Origin: Firmicutes bacterium ASF500
GTDB taxonomy: Bacteria; Bacillota; Clostridia; Oscillospirales; Oscillospiraceae
Assembly (NCBI GenBank): GCA_000492175.2
Contig: CP097573.1
Span: 2,232,001 to 2,296,000, forward strand
Length of the DNA: 64,000 bases
Direction of reading: 5' to 3'
Shown here piece by piece: positions 41,993 to 50,607 of the stretch. The position numbers and the translations under genes were made by a program. Within the stretch, counting starts at the first letter, position 1, and every line of letters starts with the position of its first letter. The notes under the pieces are model-generated. The model was given only the letters and a program-made list of their open reading frames with translations, was not told where the DNA came from and made no database searches.

Positions 41993-42081
41993 AATTTTAT
42001 TGCTATTTTTCTGAAAGAGTGGTAAAATAACATAATACGATATGGCCAAACATTCCCAGACAGATAAAGGGGGCTATCCAT

Positions 42082-43149
42082 ATGCGCAAGCTGGTCATCG
42101 AAAAGGCCGCGTTGAAGCACAATCTGTCCGTCATCAAGGAGCGGGCGGCGGGCGCGGCCATCTACGGCGTGCTCACCGGAGACGGCGGCGGAGCGGGGAC
42201 AGTCCCCCTGGCCAAGCTGCTCCGGGCGGAGGGCATTGGCCGCTTCGCCGTCTACGACGTGAAGGACGCGGAGAAGCTCCGTCAGGCCGGCTTCGAGGAT
42301 GAGGAGATCCTCATGCTCCGTTCCACCACCGACCGGGAGGAGCTGGAGCGGCTGGTGGACCTGAACGTGGTGTGTACCATCTCCTCGGTGGACACGGGGC
42401 TGGCCCTCAACGCCCTGGCGGAAAACCGGTCCACCGTTGCCTGCGCTCACATCCAGGTGGACACAGGGATGGGGTTCGGCGGCTTTCTGGCCAGCGAGCC
42501 GGAAAAAATCCTGCTGGCCTACCGCTCCCTGCCCAACGTGGCCCTGGAGGGCATCTACACCCAGCTCCACGCCGCCAAGCCCAACGACCCGGAGCTGAGC
42601 CACCAGCTGGAGAAATTCCACCAGGTCCTGGACACCATCCACAGCGACAAGCACGAGACGGGGGTCATCCACGCCGCCGGCTCCTTCGCCCTGCTCCACA
42701 GCGACAGCGCCCGGCTGGACGGCGTGCGGGTGGGGTCGGCCATTCTGGGCCGGTGCCGCCGCACCCGGGATGACCGTTTGAAAACTGTGGGCTACGGCGA
42801 GGCCCCGCTGGCCGAGGTCCGCTGGCTGCCCAAGGGCTACACCCTGGGCTACGGCAAGCCCATCGTCCTGAAAAAGCCCACGCGGGTGGCCGTACTGCCC
42901 GTAGGCTATCAGAACGGCCTGGGGGTATCCCGCCCCAGAGAGACCGGCTTCTGGGCCCTCTGGCGGCGCTGGAGGCGGTCCCAGCGCCGCACCGTCCGCA
43001 TCGGTGACCAGCGGGCCAAGGTCATTGGCTCCATCGGCGCCACCGAGACCCTCCTCAACGTCACCAATATGAAATGCTCCACCGGCGACCTGGCCACCTT
43101 CGACATTGACCCCCTCTTCGCCAAGGGGTTTACCCGGGAGTACCGCTGA
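42082..43149 (+). CDS. Alanine racemase-like protein lacking the PLP lysine
   Basis: 355 residues with the fold-type III alanine racemase layout: N-terminal IEKAALKHNLSVIKERA, barrel strands through HIQVDTGMGFGGF and GIYTQLHAA, and a C-terminal beta domain starting KKPTRVAVLPVGYQNGL. In active racemases a Lys sits in the V-K-A-N-A-Y-G motif near residue 35; here the segment reads IYGVLTGDGGGAG, with Thr32 where Lys is expected and no AYG. The second-domain Tyr (PVGYQNG) is kept, and a basic insert (RRWRRSQRR) precedes the last strands. It may be a non-racemising homologue or a repurposed PLP-fold protein. Confidence 0.8.
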   Translation: MRKLVIEKAALKHNLSVIKERAAGAAIYGVLTGDGGGAGTVPLAKLLRAEGIGRFAVYDVKDAEKLRQAGFEDEEILMLRSTTDREELERLVDLNVVCTISSVDTGLALNALAENRSTVACAHIQVDTGMGFGGFLASEPEKILLAYRSLPNVALEGIYTQLHAAKPNDPELSHQLEKFHQVLDTIHSDKHETGVIHAAGSFALLHSDSARLDGVRVGSAILGRCRRTRDDRLKTVGYGEAPLAEVRWLPKGYTLGYGKPIVLKKPTRVAVLPVGYQNGLGVSRPRETGFWALWRRWRRSQRRTVRIGDQRAKVIGSIGATETLLNVTNMKCSTGDLATFDIDPLFAKGFTREYR

Positions 43150-43182
43150 TTATTGCAATTTGCAAATGACGGGCACCGGTCT

Positions 43183-43581
43183 GTAGGGGCGGGTATTACC
43201 CGCCCGCGGTACACCGCCTAAACTTGACGGGCGGATAATATCCGCCCCTACAGGGGCGCACCTCCGCAGGATGTTGTAGGGCGGGACGACCCGGCCCGCC
43301 GTCCACGGAGAGCGGGTGCCCTCGGGAGAACGGCGCGCCGAGGTCGTCGCGCCCTACGTCCAACGTCCCCCGCAGGGCCAGCCTCCTTTTGAAAGGAGGT
43401 GCCCCAGTTCGCAAACTGGGGCGGAGGATTGATTTCGCCACAGGCGAAATGTGCGAAGCAAACGAGATTTCTGCAAATTTTGTTTACTCCGTATGTTCGG
43501 CTTCGCCGAACGCAATCTTCAGACAGCTTCGCTGACAGCGCCTTTCCAAAGGAGCCTTGCCGCCTGCGGGCGGGACGGAGG
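43183..43581. repeat. Long composite repeat block after the racemase-like gene
   Basis: The 510-base gap 43150-43659 is mainly repeats: an inverted pair of GTAGGGGCGGGTATTACCC-type palindromes (about 43183-43252), a GTAGGGCGGGACGACC unit with its inverted partner (about 43276-43363), then the CTCCTTTTGAAAGGAGG / CCCCAGTTCGCAAACTGGGG block ending near CCTTTCCAAAGGAGCC. The last part is the closest intergenic relative of the block inside mutL. No gene is seen. Confidence 0.85.
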
Positions 43582-43610
43582 CTCCCTACACAATGTCCCC
43601 CCGAATGGCA

Positions 43611-43637
43611 GGCTCCCTCTTTGGGGGAGCTTTTTTT
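43611..43637 (+). terminator. Plus-strand terminator at the edge of the repeat block
   Basis: GGCTCCC / GGGGAGC stem followed by T7. No plus-strand gene ends here, so it may be part of the repeat element or the remnant of a lost gene. Confidence 0.6.
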
Positions 43638-43659
43638 GCCCTCCGGAAAGCGCAGTCAC

Positions 43660-43878
43660 CTATTGGAACAGCTCATATGCCCTACACCCGAACGCATCAG
43701 CCAGGCAAAGCGCATCATCAACCATCATGCTTTCAGAAATCCTTCCTTTCTCCAACTCCTCCAAAATCTCCACCGATACCCCACTGCGTTGAGACAATTC
43801 TGCCGCAGTCATACCTTCTTTCTCCAAAAGAGTCCTTACGTTGCTGCAAAATCTGCCTTTCATATCTTGTGCATTCAT
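43660..43878 (-). CDS. Small XRE-family regulator, divergent pair member 1
   Basis: 72 residues from ATG 43878: MNAQDMKGRFCSNVRTLLEK, then the helix-turn-helix MTAAELSQRSGVSVEILEEL. Its sequence is clearly lower in GC than the neighbours, as is the whole 43.65-44.2 kb patch, suggesting acquisition. It has a good promoter, TTGACT-17-TATACT, that overlaps repeated ATAGTACC words shared with the divergent XRE gene. Targets are unknown. Confidence 0.8.
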   Translation of the reverse strand: MNAQDMKGRFCSNVRTLLEKEGMTAAELSQRSGVSVEILEELEKGRISESMMVDDALCLADAFGCRAYELFQ

Positions 43879-43899
43879 CTTCTTCCCCCCTTGCCGCCC

Positions 43900-43950
43900 A
43901 GTATAGTACCTATAGAGCCTAAAGTCAATAGTACCCATAGGAACTATGAT
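43900..43950. promoter_or_regulatory. Shared operator between two divergent XRE genes
   Basis: Minus promoter: TTGACT (43928-43923), 17 bases, TATACT (43905-43900). Plus -10: TATGAT (43945-43950). An inverted repeat ATAGTACC-CATA-GGAACTAT (43928-43947, one mismatch) covers the plus -10 and the minus -35; another ATAGTACC half-site is at 43903-43910 over the minus -10. Binding would shut both promoters. Confidence 0.65.
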
Positions 43951-43977
43951 AGACTTTTTTCCCAAGGAGGGAAGTCT

Positions 43978-44202
43978 ATGAAATATTACGAACGCCTACG
44001 CCAAGCGCGCGAGGACGCTGATCTGACGCAAGCACAGGCCGCAGAAATTATTCAGACAACGCAAAGCTATTTTAGCCGGCAGGAGCTGGGCAAAAAGCCT
44101 TTTCGCGTTGAGCAAGTGGCGAAGCTGTGCGAATATTATCATGTATCTTCGGATTATATTTTGGGGCTTTCAAGAGATTTAAATTGGCCCCGTAACCATT
44201 GA
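43978..44202 (+). CDS. Small XRE-family regulator, divergent pair member 2
   Basis: 74 residues from ATG 43978 (AAGGAGG upstream): MKYYERLRQAREDADLTQAQ, then AAEIIQTTQSYFSRQELGKK and SSDYILGL. Same family shape as the XRE genes near mutL, but not closely alike. Low-GC codon use. Together with its divergent partner it forms a two-gene switch-like arrangement with shared operators. Confidence 0.82.
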   Translation: MKYYERLRQAREDADLTQAQAAEIIQTTQSYFSRQELGKKPFRVEQVAKLCEYYHVSSDYILGLSRDLNWPRNH

Positions 44203-44225
44203 TTCAACCAACGGAGACGCACGAG

Positions 44226-44258
44226 AATCCCGGGAGCGCATTGTCTCCCGGGATTTTT
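44226..44258. terminator. Bidirectional terminator between XRE and SLH genes
   Basis: 11-bp stem AATCCCGGGAG / CTCCCGGGATT followed by TTTTTG on the plus strand. Confidence 0.85.
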
Positions 44259-44262
44259 GCTG

Positions 44263-46134
44263 TTATTTCACAACGATAACCCGGACTCTTCCGCCGGAGG
44301 ATTCGGCTTTATCGTACCAGGCGGTGAGGGTACCTCCGCTCTGTTGGGCGCGGACCAGGGAGGACAGGTAGTACTGGCCGTTCCGGCGCTCGTAGACGGC
44401 CACGTTGTCGGACAGGGTGTATTTGCGCCCGCCGGCGACGAAGGAGCCGTTGACCAGCTCTCCGGTCTTGGTGGCGGTGAGGGGTCGCAGGCGCTCCGGG
44501 TCGGCGAGGTCTCCCACGATCTGGATGGGGCCGGGGGAGACGGGGAACCGGGTGCTGGAGCCGGGCAGGGCGTAGGTGGAGCCGTCCACGATGTACTCAT
44601 AGCTGTACACGGCGGACATGCCCTCTCCCATGGTCTCCATCTGGGTGAGGATGCCGTAGCGCTGGGCGTCTCCGGTGACATCCTTCAGAATCAGGACCTC
44701 GATCTCATTGCGGCTGTTCAGGGTACAGCAGCGGACTTGGTCCCGGCTCAGGCTCAGTCCGGCCAGTCGCTCCGGGGTGATAACCGCGCCGCGGCTTCCG
44801 CTCACATCCAAAATTTCCACGTTTTCGGCGAAGGGATAGCTGTCCAGCCGGGTCCCCTTCCGGTCCACCGTGCCGGACACCTTGGTGGAGGAGAGGGTGC
44901 GCAGGACCACCTCGCCGGTCTGGGCGTCGGCACTGGCACGGAGGAGACTGCCCTCCTTCACGCTGTTCCCCTTGGCCTGATACTCATAGGCCTGGCCGTC
45001 GCTGGCCAGGAGGGTGACGGTCTGGGCGGTGTAGGTCCCGCCGGCTCCGTCGGGGTAGGCGCTGGTGGACACCGAGATAGCCACGCCCACCCGCTCTCCG
45101 GCGCTCTCTCCCAGGCCTACCACGGCGGCCACGCCGCCGCTCCGGCCCAGCAGAAGGGTCACGCTGTCCCCCTTGCGGTACTGGCCCAGGTCGGACAGGG
45201 CGTAGGCGGCGGCGGAGGTCTCGATGGCGTAGGTCCGCCCCGCCACCGTGACGGAGGTGGGATTGGCTCCAGCGGGCTCGATGGCCTGGATCATGCCGCT
45301 GGCCCGCTGGGAGTAGGCCCAGACCGTCCCGGTGGACGCGTTCCAGTAGAGCACGTCATAGTCCTGTACCGCCTGCGCCGGGGCGGAGGCCCCGTTGCGA
45401 TACACCTGGACGGGGGTGAAGTCCAACTGGGACCGCCAGCTGCCCCGGGCCACAATAGGCCCCTCCATGTCCCGGTTGAGGATGGTCACCAGGTCGGGCT
45501 TGCCGGAGGCGTCCAGGCTGTAGCCCAGAGACTGGATATAGGGACTGCCCGCCTTGGTCTGGGTGAGCAGCAGGTTGTAGAACAGATAGACCGCGTCCTG
45601 CCGGGTGAGGGGGTCGGCGGCTCCGGCGGCGGTGAGGCCCCGGTCCAGCCGCAGGCTGTGATACAGGGCCATCTGTCCGCTGGGGTAGGCCCCGGAGAAG
45701 TCCTCCGCCCCATAGCCCAGCAGGGCCAGGACGATGGTGGCCCCCTCGGCCAGCTTGATGTCCTGACCGGGGCGGAAGGTGCCGTCGCTGTAGCCGGAGA
45801 TCAGCCCCCGGGCCACCCCGGCCTCCACATAGCCGCTGGCCCAGTGGCCCTTGGGCACGTCGGGGTAGGGGGAGTAGGCCGCCTGGCCCACCCCGTCCCC
45901 ACCGGGAGAGGCCTTGATGGCCAGGGTGATAAACTCCGCCCGGGTCACCCGCCGGTCCAGCCCCAGGTCCCCGGAGCCGTCCCCGGACAGAATGCCCAGC
46001 GTGGTCACCGCCTGGACCGCCTCCTCCAGAGAAGCGCCCCCCGCCCCCGCGGAGGACGCCGCCCCGCACAGCGGCATCAATGTAAGAGAAAGACAGACCG
46101 CCAGAAGGGCGGAGAAAAGGCGTTTTGGGTTCAT
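44263..46134 (-). CDS. Secreted S-layer homology (SLH) domain protein
   Basis: 623 residues. Signal peptide (about 1-25, LFSALLAVCLSLTLMPLCG), then SLH repeats over about 35-200: RRVTRAEFITLAIKA, YPDVPKGHWASGYVEAGVAR, ISGYSDGTFRPGQDIKLAE and ADPLTRQDAVYLFYNLL. The remainder is a strand-rich, Thr/Ser-rich region without a recognised enzyme motif. SLH domains bind pyruvylated or similar wall polymers, so it should be surface-attached. GAAAGG precedes the ATG. Confidence 0.9.
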   Translation of the reverse strand: MNPKRLFSALLAVCLSLTLMPLCGAASSAGAGGASLEEAVQAVTTLGILSGDGSGDLGLDRRVTRAEFITLAIKASPGGDGVGQAAYSPYPDVPKGHWASGYVEAGVARGLISGYSDGTFRPGQDIKLAEGATIVLALLGYGAEDFSGAYPSGQMALYHSLRLDRGLTAAGAADPLTRQDAVYLFYNLLLTQTKAGSPYIQSLGYSLDASGKPDLVTILNRDMEGPIVARGSWRSQLDFTPVQVYRNGASAPAQAVQDYDVLYWNASTGTVWAYSQRASGMIQAIEPAGANPTSVTVAGRTYAIETSAAAYALSDLGQYRKGDSVTLLLGRSGGVAAVVGLGESAGERVGVAISVSTSAYPDGAGGTYTAQTVTLLASDGQAYEYQAKGNSVKEGSLLRASADAQTGEVVLRTLSSTKVSGTVDRKGTRLDSYPFAENVEILDVSGSRGAVITPERLAGLSLSRDQVRCCTLNSRNEIEVLILKDVTGDAQRYGILTQMETMGEGMSAVYSYEYIVDGSTYALPGSSTRFPVSPGPIQIVGDLADPERLRPLTATKTGELVNGSFVAGGRKYTLSDNVAVYERRNGQYYLSSLVRAQQSGGTLTAWYDKAESSGGRVRVIVVK

Positions 46135-46178
46135 AACAATTTCCTTTCTGTGTGAAATATTGTGGAACCGTATTGCGT

Positions 46179-46261
46179 GTAGGGCGCGACGACCCGGCGC
46201 ACCGTTTCTCGAGGGCGCCCGCTCTCCGTGGACGGCGGGCCGGGGTCGTCCCGCCCTACAG
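46179..46261. repeat. Inverted pair of GTAGGGCG-type units
   Basis: GTAGGGCGCGACGACCC unit and an inverted GGGTCGTCCCGCCCTAC unit enclosing GCGCCCGCTCTCCGTGGACG, between the SLH and permease genes. Confidence 0.8.
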
Positions 46262-46284
46262 AGCCCGTGGCGGGACGTGAGCCG

Positions 46285-47535
46285 TCAATCATACCGCAGC
46301 GCGTCGATGGGGTTGAGCTTGGCGGCCTTATTGGCGGGCAGGTAGCCGAACAAAATCCCGATACCCACGGAAACGCCGAAGCTAATCATAATGGACCCCA
46401 GGGTGGGGGTGGCGTTGAAGGTGATGCCGCTGGTGCCCATGCTCTCCACCAGCATTCCGCCCAGCAGGGCCTCCAGGGCCTTAGCCAGCAGCCAGCCGAA
46501 GCCGATGCCCAGCAGTCCGCCGATGGCGGAGGTGGTGCCCGCCTCAATGACGAACTGACTGCGGATGTCCCGCCGCTTGGCCCCCAGGGACTTGCGCACA
46601 CCGATCTCCCGGGTGCGCTCGGTAACAGACACCAGCATGATGTTCATGATTCCGATGCCGCCCACCAGGAGGCTGATGGCGGCGATGGCTACCAGCACGC
46701 CCATAGCCACCCCCATCATGGCGTTGATTTCGTTGGCCTGCTCGGCCATGGTGGTAACGTAAAACTGGTTGTACATTCCGTCCTCCACCCGGAAGAACTG
46801 GTTGAGGTAATTGCTGATAATGCGCTTGCCTTCTGCGGCGGTCTCGCCCGAGGTGCTGGTAAAGTTGTAGTAGTTTACCCATCGGCTGCCAATGACCTCC
46901 AGCGCGGTGGTATAGGGAAGGTAGACCTGATCGTCCTGACTGCCCTCCAGCATCTCCAGCTCGGCATTGCGCTTGAACACGCCCACCACCGTAAAGGCCC
47001 GGCCGTTGATGGACAGCTGTTTGCCCAAGGCATCGCCGCCGAAGGCCTCCTGTTCCAGATAGGCCCCGATGACACAGTTTGCTTCCCGACGCTCCACGTC
47101 CAGATAGTTGATAAACCGTCCCTTTTCCACCTGCTCCCCGTCCTGGGTGAAGCGGGTGGCAGGGTTGTACGTGATCTCGCTGACCCCGTAGAGGCGGGTG
47201 CGCTCATATTTCTCGTCCCCGTGGCGGACCACGGCGGTGACGTTCACATAGGGGGTGACCCCCTCCAGTATGTCGGGATTTTCTTCCACCAGGTCAAACA
47301 TGACGTCAGGGTCAGGCATGGCTCCGGTGCCGTCGCCCCAGATTTGGACGCCGATAAGGTTGATGCCCAATTTGTCCACCTGCTGCTGGACCATTCCGGT
47401 CAGGCCGTTGCCCAACGACAAAATCACAATCACCGCCCCCACGCCGATGATGATGCCCAGCATGGTGAGCAGGGCCCGCATTTTGCTGGTGGTGAGGGAC
47501 TTGATCGCCAGACGGAAGGACTGGGTAAAATTCAC
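46285..47535 (-). CDS. MacB/YknZ-like ABC transporter permease
   Basis: 416 residues of the FtsX/MacB type: one N-terminal membrane helix (about 20-43, MRALLTMLGIIIGVGAVIVI), a large extracytoplasmic MacB-PCD domain, then three helices (about 285-400, including LVAIAAISLLVGGIGIMNIM and the EIGVRKSLGAKRRDI loop). It overlaps the ATPase gene by ATGA. With the ATPase and adaptor upstream it forms a YknXYZ/MacAB-like exporter, a family that moves peptides or amphipathic toxins out of the membrane. Confidence 0.92.
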   Translation of the reverse strand: MNFTQSFRLAIKSLTTSKMRALLTMLGIIIGVGAVIVILSLGNGLTGMVQQQVDKLGINLIGVQIWGDGTGAMPDPDVMFDLVEENPDILEGVTPYVNVTAVVRHGDEKYERTRLYGVSEITYNPATRFTQDGEQVEKGRFINYLDVERREANCVIGAYLEQEAFGGDALGKQLSINGRAFTVVGVFKRNAELEMLEGSQDDQVYLPYTTALEVIGSRWVNYYNFTSTSGETAAEGKRIISNYLNQFFRVEDGMYNQFYVTTMAEQANEINAMMGVAMGVLVAIAAISLLVGGIGIMNIMLVSVTERTREIGVRKSLGAKRRDIRSQFVIEAGTTSAIGGLLGIGFGWLLAKALEALLGGMLVESMGTSGITFNATPTLGSIMISFGVSVGIGILFGYLPANKAAKLNPIDALRYD

Positions 47536-48275
47536 GCGCCCACCTCCTCTTCCTCGTCCTCCCCGTGGGGCTGGACCACCGCCCGGGGGTCGCGGGAATC
47601 GCCGTCGTAGATGATTTTGCCGTCCTGGAGACGGACGATCCGGTCCGCCTTCACGGCAATGGAGTTATCATGGGTGATGAGGACCACCGTGTCCCCCTCC
47701 CGGTTGAGCTGCTTGAGAAAGCCCAGCACCTCCCGGCCGGTGCGGGAGTCCAGCGCGCCGGTGGGCTCGTCGGCCAGAATGACCGAGGGGGTGCCCGCCA
47801 GGGCCCGGGCGATGGACACCCGCTGCTGCTGACCGCCGGACAGCTGGGAGGGCAGGTTTTTGCCCTTGTCCGCCAGCCCCACCCGCTCCAGGGAGCGCAG
47901 GGCCCGCTCCCGCCGCTCGTCCCCGGGCACCCCGGCGTAGAGGAGGGGGAGCTCCACGTTCTCCAGCACGGTGAGCTTGGGAATCAGGTTGTACTGCTGA
48001 AAGATGAAGCCCAGCATCTTGTTGCGAATCTCCGCCTGCTGGTCGTCGTCCATGGTGGACACGTCCGCGCCCCCCAGGTGGTAGGAGCCAGAGGTGGGCA
48101 CGTCCAGACAGCCGATGATGTTCATGGCGGTGGACTTGCCCGACCCGGAGGAGCCCACAATCGCCACAAATTCCCCCCGGTCGATGGTCAGGTCGACGCC
48201 GTCCAGAGCATGGACGGTCTCCGAGCCCATCTGGTATATTTTATAGACGTTTTTCAATTCGATGAGGTGTTCCAA
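47532..48275 (-). CDS. MacB/LolD-type ABC transporter ATPase
   Basis: 247 residues from a TTG at 48275, preferred because GGGAGG lies nine bases upstream; the longer frame runs into repeat DNA. Walker [17 protein letters not shown]-loop [14 protein letters not shown], signature [15 protein letters not shown], Walker [14 protein letters not shown]-loop LITHD. The C-terminus is acidic ([10 protein letters not shown]). Pairs with the downstream permease. Confidence 0.93.
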   Translation of the reverse strand: MEHLIELKNVYKIYQMGSETVHALDGVDLTIDRGEFVAIVGSSGSGKSTAMNIIGCLDVPTSGSYHLGGADVSTMDDDQQAEIRNKMLGFIFQQYNLIPKLTVLENVELPLLYAGVPGDERRERALRSLERVGLADKGKNLPSQLSGGQQQRVSIARALAGTPSVILADEPTGALDSRTGREVLGFLKQLNREGDTVVLITHDNSIAVKADRIVRLQDGKIIYDGDSRDPRAVVQPHGEDEEEEVGA

Positions 48276-48305
48276 ATTTGACTGCCTCCCTTGTTGGCCT
48301 GGTGT

Positions 48306-48423
48306 GTAGGGGCGGCCTTCGGCCGCCCGCGGGCACGCGATCGGGCGTGTAGGGCGCGACGACCCGGCGCGCCGTTTTATCACGATTGCGTTTGCCCAAC
48401 AGCGGCGGGCCGTCCCGCCCTAC
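48306..48423. repeat. Repeat units between adaptor and ATPase genes
   Basis: GTAGGGGCGGCCTTCGGCC palindrome, a GTAGGGCGCGACGACCC unit and an inverted GGGCCGTCCCGCCCTAC unit. The last supplies the TAG stop of the adaptor gene on the minus strand. Confidence 0.8.
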
Positions 48424-50330
48424 GACACAGCCACGGCCATTCCGCTCATGCCTCCGGCGGCTCCGTCCTGGGCCTGGAGGGGGACCAGGACGGTCTCCCC
48501 CTCGCTGAGGCCGGAGACGATTTCCACGCTGTCCCCGTCGCCGCCGCCCAGGGTGACGGCCCGCTCCTCCACCTTGGTGGGGTCAACCACGGTGACGCCG
48601 TCCTCGGCCAGACAGCCCTCCAGAGGGACCAGCACCGTGTCTCCCCGCTGGACCGCCGAGGCGGGGATGGACAGGACGTTCTCCGCCCGCTCCACGATGA
48701 TGTCGGCGGACACGTTCATGCCCGGGTTCAGCCCGCCGTACTCCTCCAGAAGGATGGTGACGGGGTAGGTGGTAAAGCCGTTGGTGGTGGTGCCGTTGAT
48801 GCTCACCCGGTCCACCCGCCCGATGAAGGTCTGTCCGGGCAGGGCGTCGGCGGTGATCTCCACCTCCTGGCCGGGCTGGATTTTGTTCAGGTCCAGCTCG
48901 CTGATGTTCATCTCCAGCTTTAAGTAGCTCAGGTCATAAATGACGGCCAGGGAGCCCGACTCAATGCCGTCCACCTTGTCCCCCGCCTTCACATTCTTCT
49001 CAATGACGGTGCCCGAGATGGGGGAGGTGACGGTGTAGTTCTCCAGCGCGTCCTGGGCGCTCTGGAGGGTGAGCTGGGCGTTTTCCAGGGAGAGCCGGGC
49101 ATTTTTCAGGGTGATCCCCGCGTTCTCCAGCCCCTCCTTGGCGGACGCCACCCCGTCTTTAGCGGTGGCTACCCCGTCCTGGGCGATGGTCACGCCGTCC
49201 TTGGCGGTGTCCTGGGCCCGGTTCAGGTCCTCCTGGCCGTTCTGGACGGATTCGCCCCCCAGGACGGCCAGGGTGGTCCCTTTAAAGACCAGACTGCCCG
49301 CCATGATGGGCAGCTGCTCCACCTGGCCGCTGGACTGGGCGGTAACCGTCCGGCGCAGGTTCTCCTGGAAGGTCCCGCTCCCGGCGCAGGAGATCTCCCC
49401 CACCGAGGCGGTGGCGGAGTTGGAGGGGGTGAGCACTCCCGGGTTATTCAGGCGCAGGGTCACCTGCCGCACCAGGGTGCCGCCGGCCCCCGTCATGTCG
49501 GCGGAGGCCACCGACTCCACTGTGGCGGGGATGGTCTCCATGGTCCCGGAGATGGTCACAAGGGCGCTCTGACCGGCGGAGATGCCCTTCGCGTCGGCGG
49601 AGTGGAAGGGCAGGGTCAGCTTCAGCACTGAGGTGTCGGCGATCTCGGCGATGGGGGTGCCGGGGGAGACCAGGTCCCCCTTCTGGACCAGCACCTTCTG
49701 GACCACGCCCCCCTCCGGGGCCTGGATGGTGAGGCTGCGGACGTATTTGTCCCGGTCCTGTCCGGCCTGCTCCACGCCCCGCTGGGCCTGTTCCACGCCC
49801 CGCTGCGCCTGCTCCACGTTCCGCTGGGCCTGCTCCACACCCCGGCGGGCCTGCTCCTCGCCCAGCTTGGCCTGCTCCACGTTCAGCCGGGCCTGCTCCA
49901 CCCCCTGCTGGGCCTGCTTGATGGCCGTCTCGGCGCTGTCCGCGTCCAGGCGGTAGAGCAGCGCCCCCTTCTCCACCTGGTCGCCCACCTCAAAGGGGGA
50001 CTCCAGCACCTCGCCGCTGGTGAGGGCCCGGACCTGGTAGGAGTCGATGGGGGCCACGGTGCCCGTTCCGGACACCCTGCTGACCAGGTCCCGGCGCTGC
50101 ACGGCGTCGGCGAGGTACTGCCCCGCCGCCGGCCCCTGGCTCTGGGGAGCCCGGTGGGTAAACCAGTACACCCCCGCCCCCGCCAGGACCAGGACGGCCC
50201 CGATTTTCAGCCATTTCTTGCCCTTTTTGGGCAGCTTAAAGGAAAAACCCCGCTTCTTTTTCTCCATAGGGGGCAGAGATTGCGGGTTGTCATTCGTATC
50301 CTGTACGTTGGGCATCTGGGTGGTTTCCAT
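48420..50330 (-). CDS. YknX/MacA-like periplasmic adaptor (RND/HlyD family)
   Basis: 636 residues from ATG 50330 (GGAGG six bases upstream). Cytoplasmic basic stretch, membrane helix (about 40-58, WLKIGAVLVLAGAGVYWFTH), first lipoyl half (SGTGTVAPIDSYQVRALTSG), a coiled coil built of seven-residue repeats such as VEQAQRG, a beta-barrel region, then a second coiled segment (AKDGVASAKEGLENAG) and lipoyl half (YTVTSPISGTVIEKNVKAGD). It is longer than usual because of two coiled regions. First gene of the exporter operon. The stop codon is repeat-derived. Confidence 0.9.
   Translation of the reverse strand: METTQMPNVQDTNDNPQSLPPMEKKKRGFSFKLPKKGKKWLKIGAVLVLAGAGVYWFTHRAPQSQGPAAGQYLADAVQRRDLVSRVSGTGTVAPIDSYQVRALTSGEVLESPFEVGDQVEKGALLYRLDADSAETAIKQAQQGVEQARLNVEQAKLGEEQARRGVEQAQRNVEQAQRGVEQAQRGVEQAGQDRDKYVRSLTIQAPEGGVVQKVLVQKGDLVSPGTPIAEIADTSVLKLTLPFHSADAKGISAGQSALVTISGTMETIPATVESVASADMTGAGGTLVRQVTLRLNNPGVLTPSNSATASVGEISCAGSGTFQENLRRTVTAQSSGQVEQLPIMAGSLVFKGTTLAVLGGESVQNGQEDLNRAQDTAKDGVTIAQDGVATAKDGVASAKEGLENAGITLKNARLSLENAQLTLQSAQDALENYTVTSPISGTVIEKNVKAGDKVDGIESGSLAVIYDLSYLKLEMNISELDLNKIQPGQEVEITADALPGQTFIGRVDRVSINGTTTNGFTTYPVTILLEEYGGLNPGMNVSADIIVERAENVLSIPASAVQRGDTVLVPLEGCLAEDGVTVVDPTKVEERAVTLGGGDGDSVEIVSGLSEGETVLVPLQAQDGAAGGMSGMAVAVS
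49765..49911 (-). repeat. 21-bp tandem repeat within the adaptor gene
   Basis: Seven imperfect 21-base units (plus-strand GCCTGCTCCACGCCCCGCTG and one base more) encode the VEQAQRG heptads of the coiled-coil hairpin. Copy number could vary and change adaptor length. Confidence 0.85.
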
Positions 50331-50576
50331 GTCGCTCCTCCTCGATTTGGTCTCGGTCTGTTCCTGGGGGTATTGTAGCGGATGTTCCTTACATTTTCCC
50401 AAAGAAAAGATGAAAGTTTTATTAAAATTTTTGAAACCAGCTTTGACCGCAGTGCTACTGTACACCCTCCATCCGCTGGAATGTCAAGGGGAAATTTGAC
50501 TTTGGCAAAAAAATTTGGCGGGAGGACAACCCTCCCGCCGCTGGAACCTATCGCGATACGCAGACCGCGTGATCGC

Positions 50577-50603
50577 GCGGGCGGATACTATCCGCCCCTA
50601 CAC
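50577..50603. repeat. GGGCGGATACTATCCGCCC palindrome
   Basis: Single unit five bases beyond the stop codon of the ROK-like gene; part of the GTAGGGGCGG family. Confidence 0.8.
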
Positions 50604-50607
50604 GGCG

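Noticed and set aside
43183..43581. Possible CRISPR-like or insertion-sequence region
   Set aside because: Repeats are palindromic modules of different kinds without regular spacers, and no transposase or cas gene is nearby.
43783..43922. Plus-strand frames across the minus-strand XRE gene
   Set aside because: They overlap a minus-strand gene with a good promoter, ribosome site and helix-turn-helix motif.
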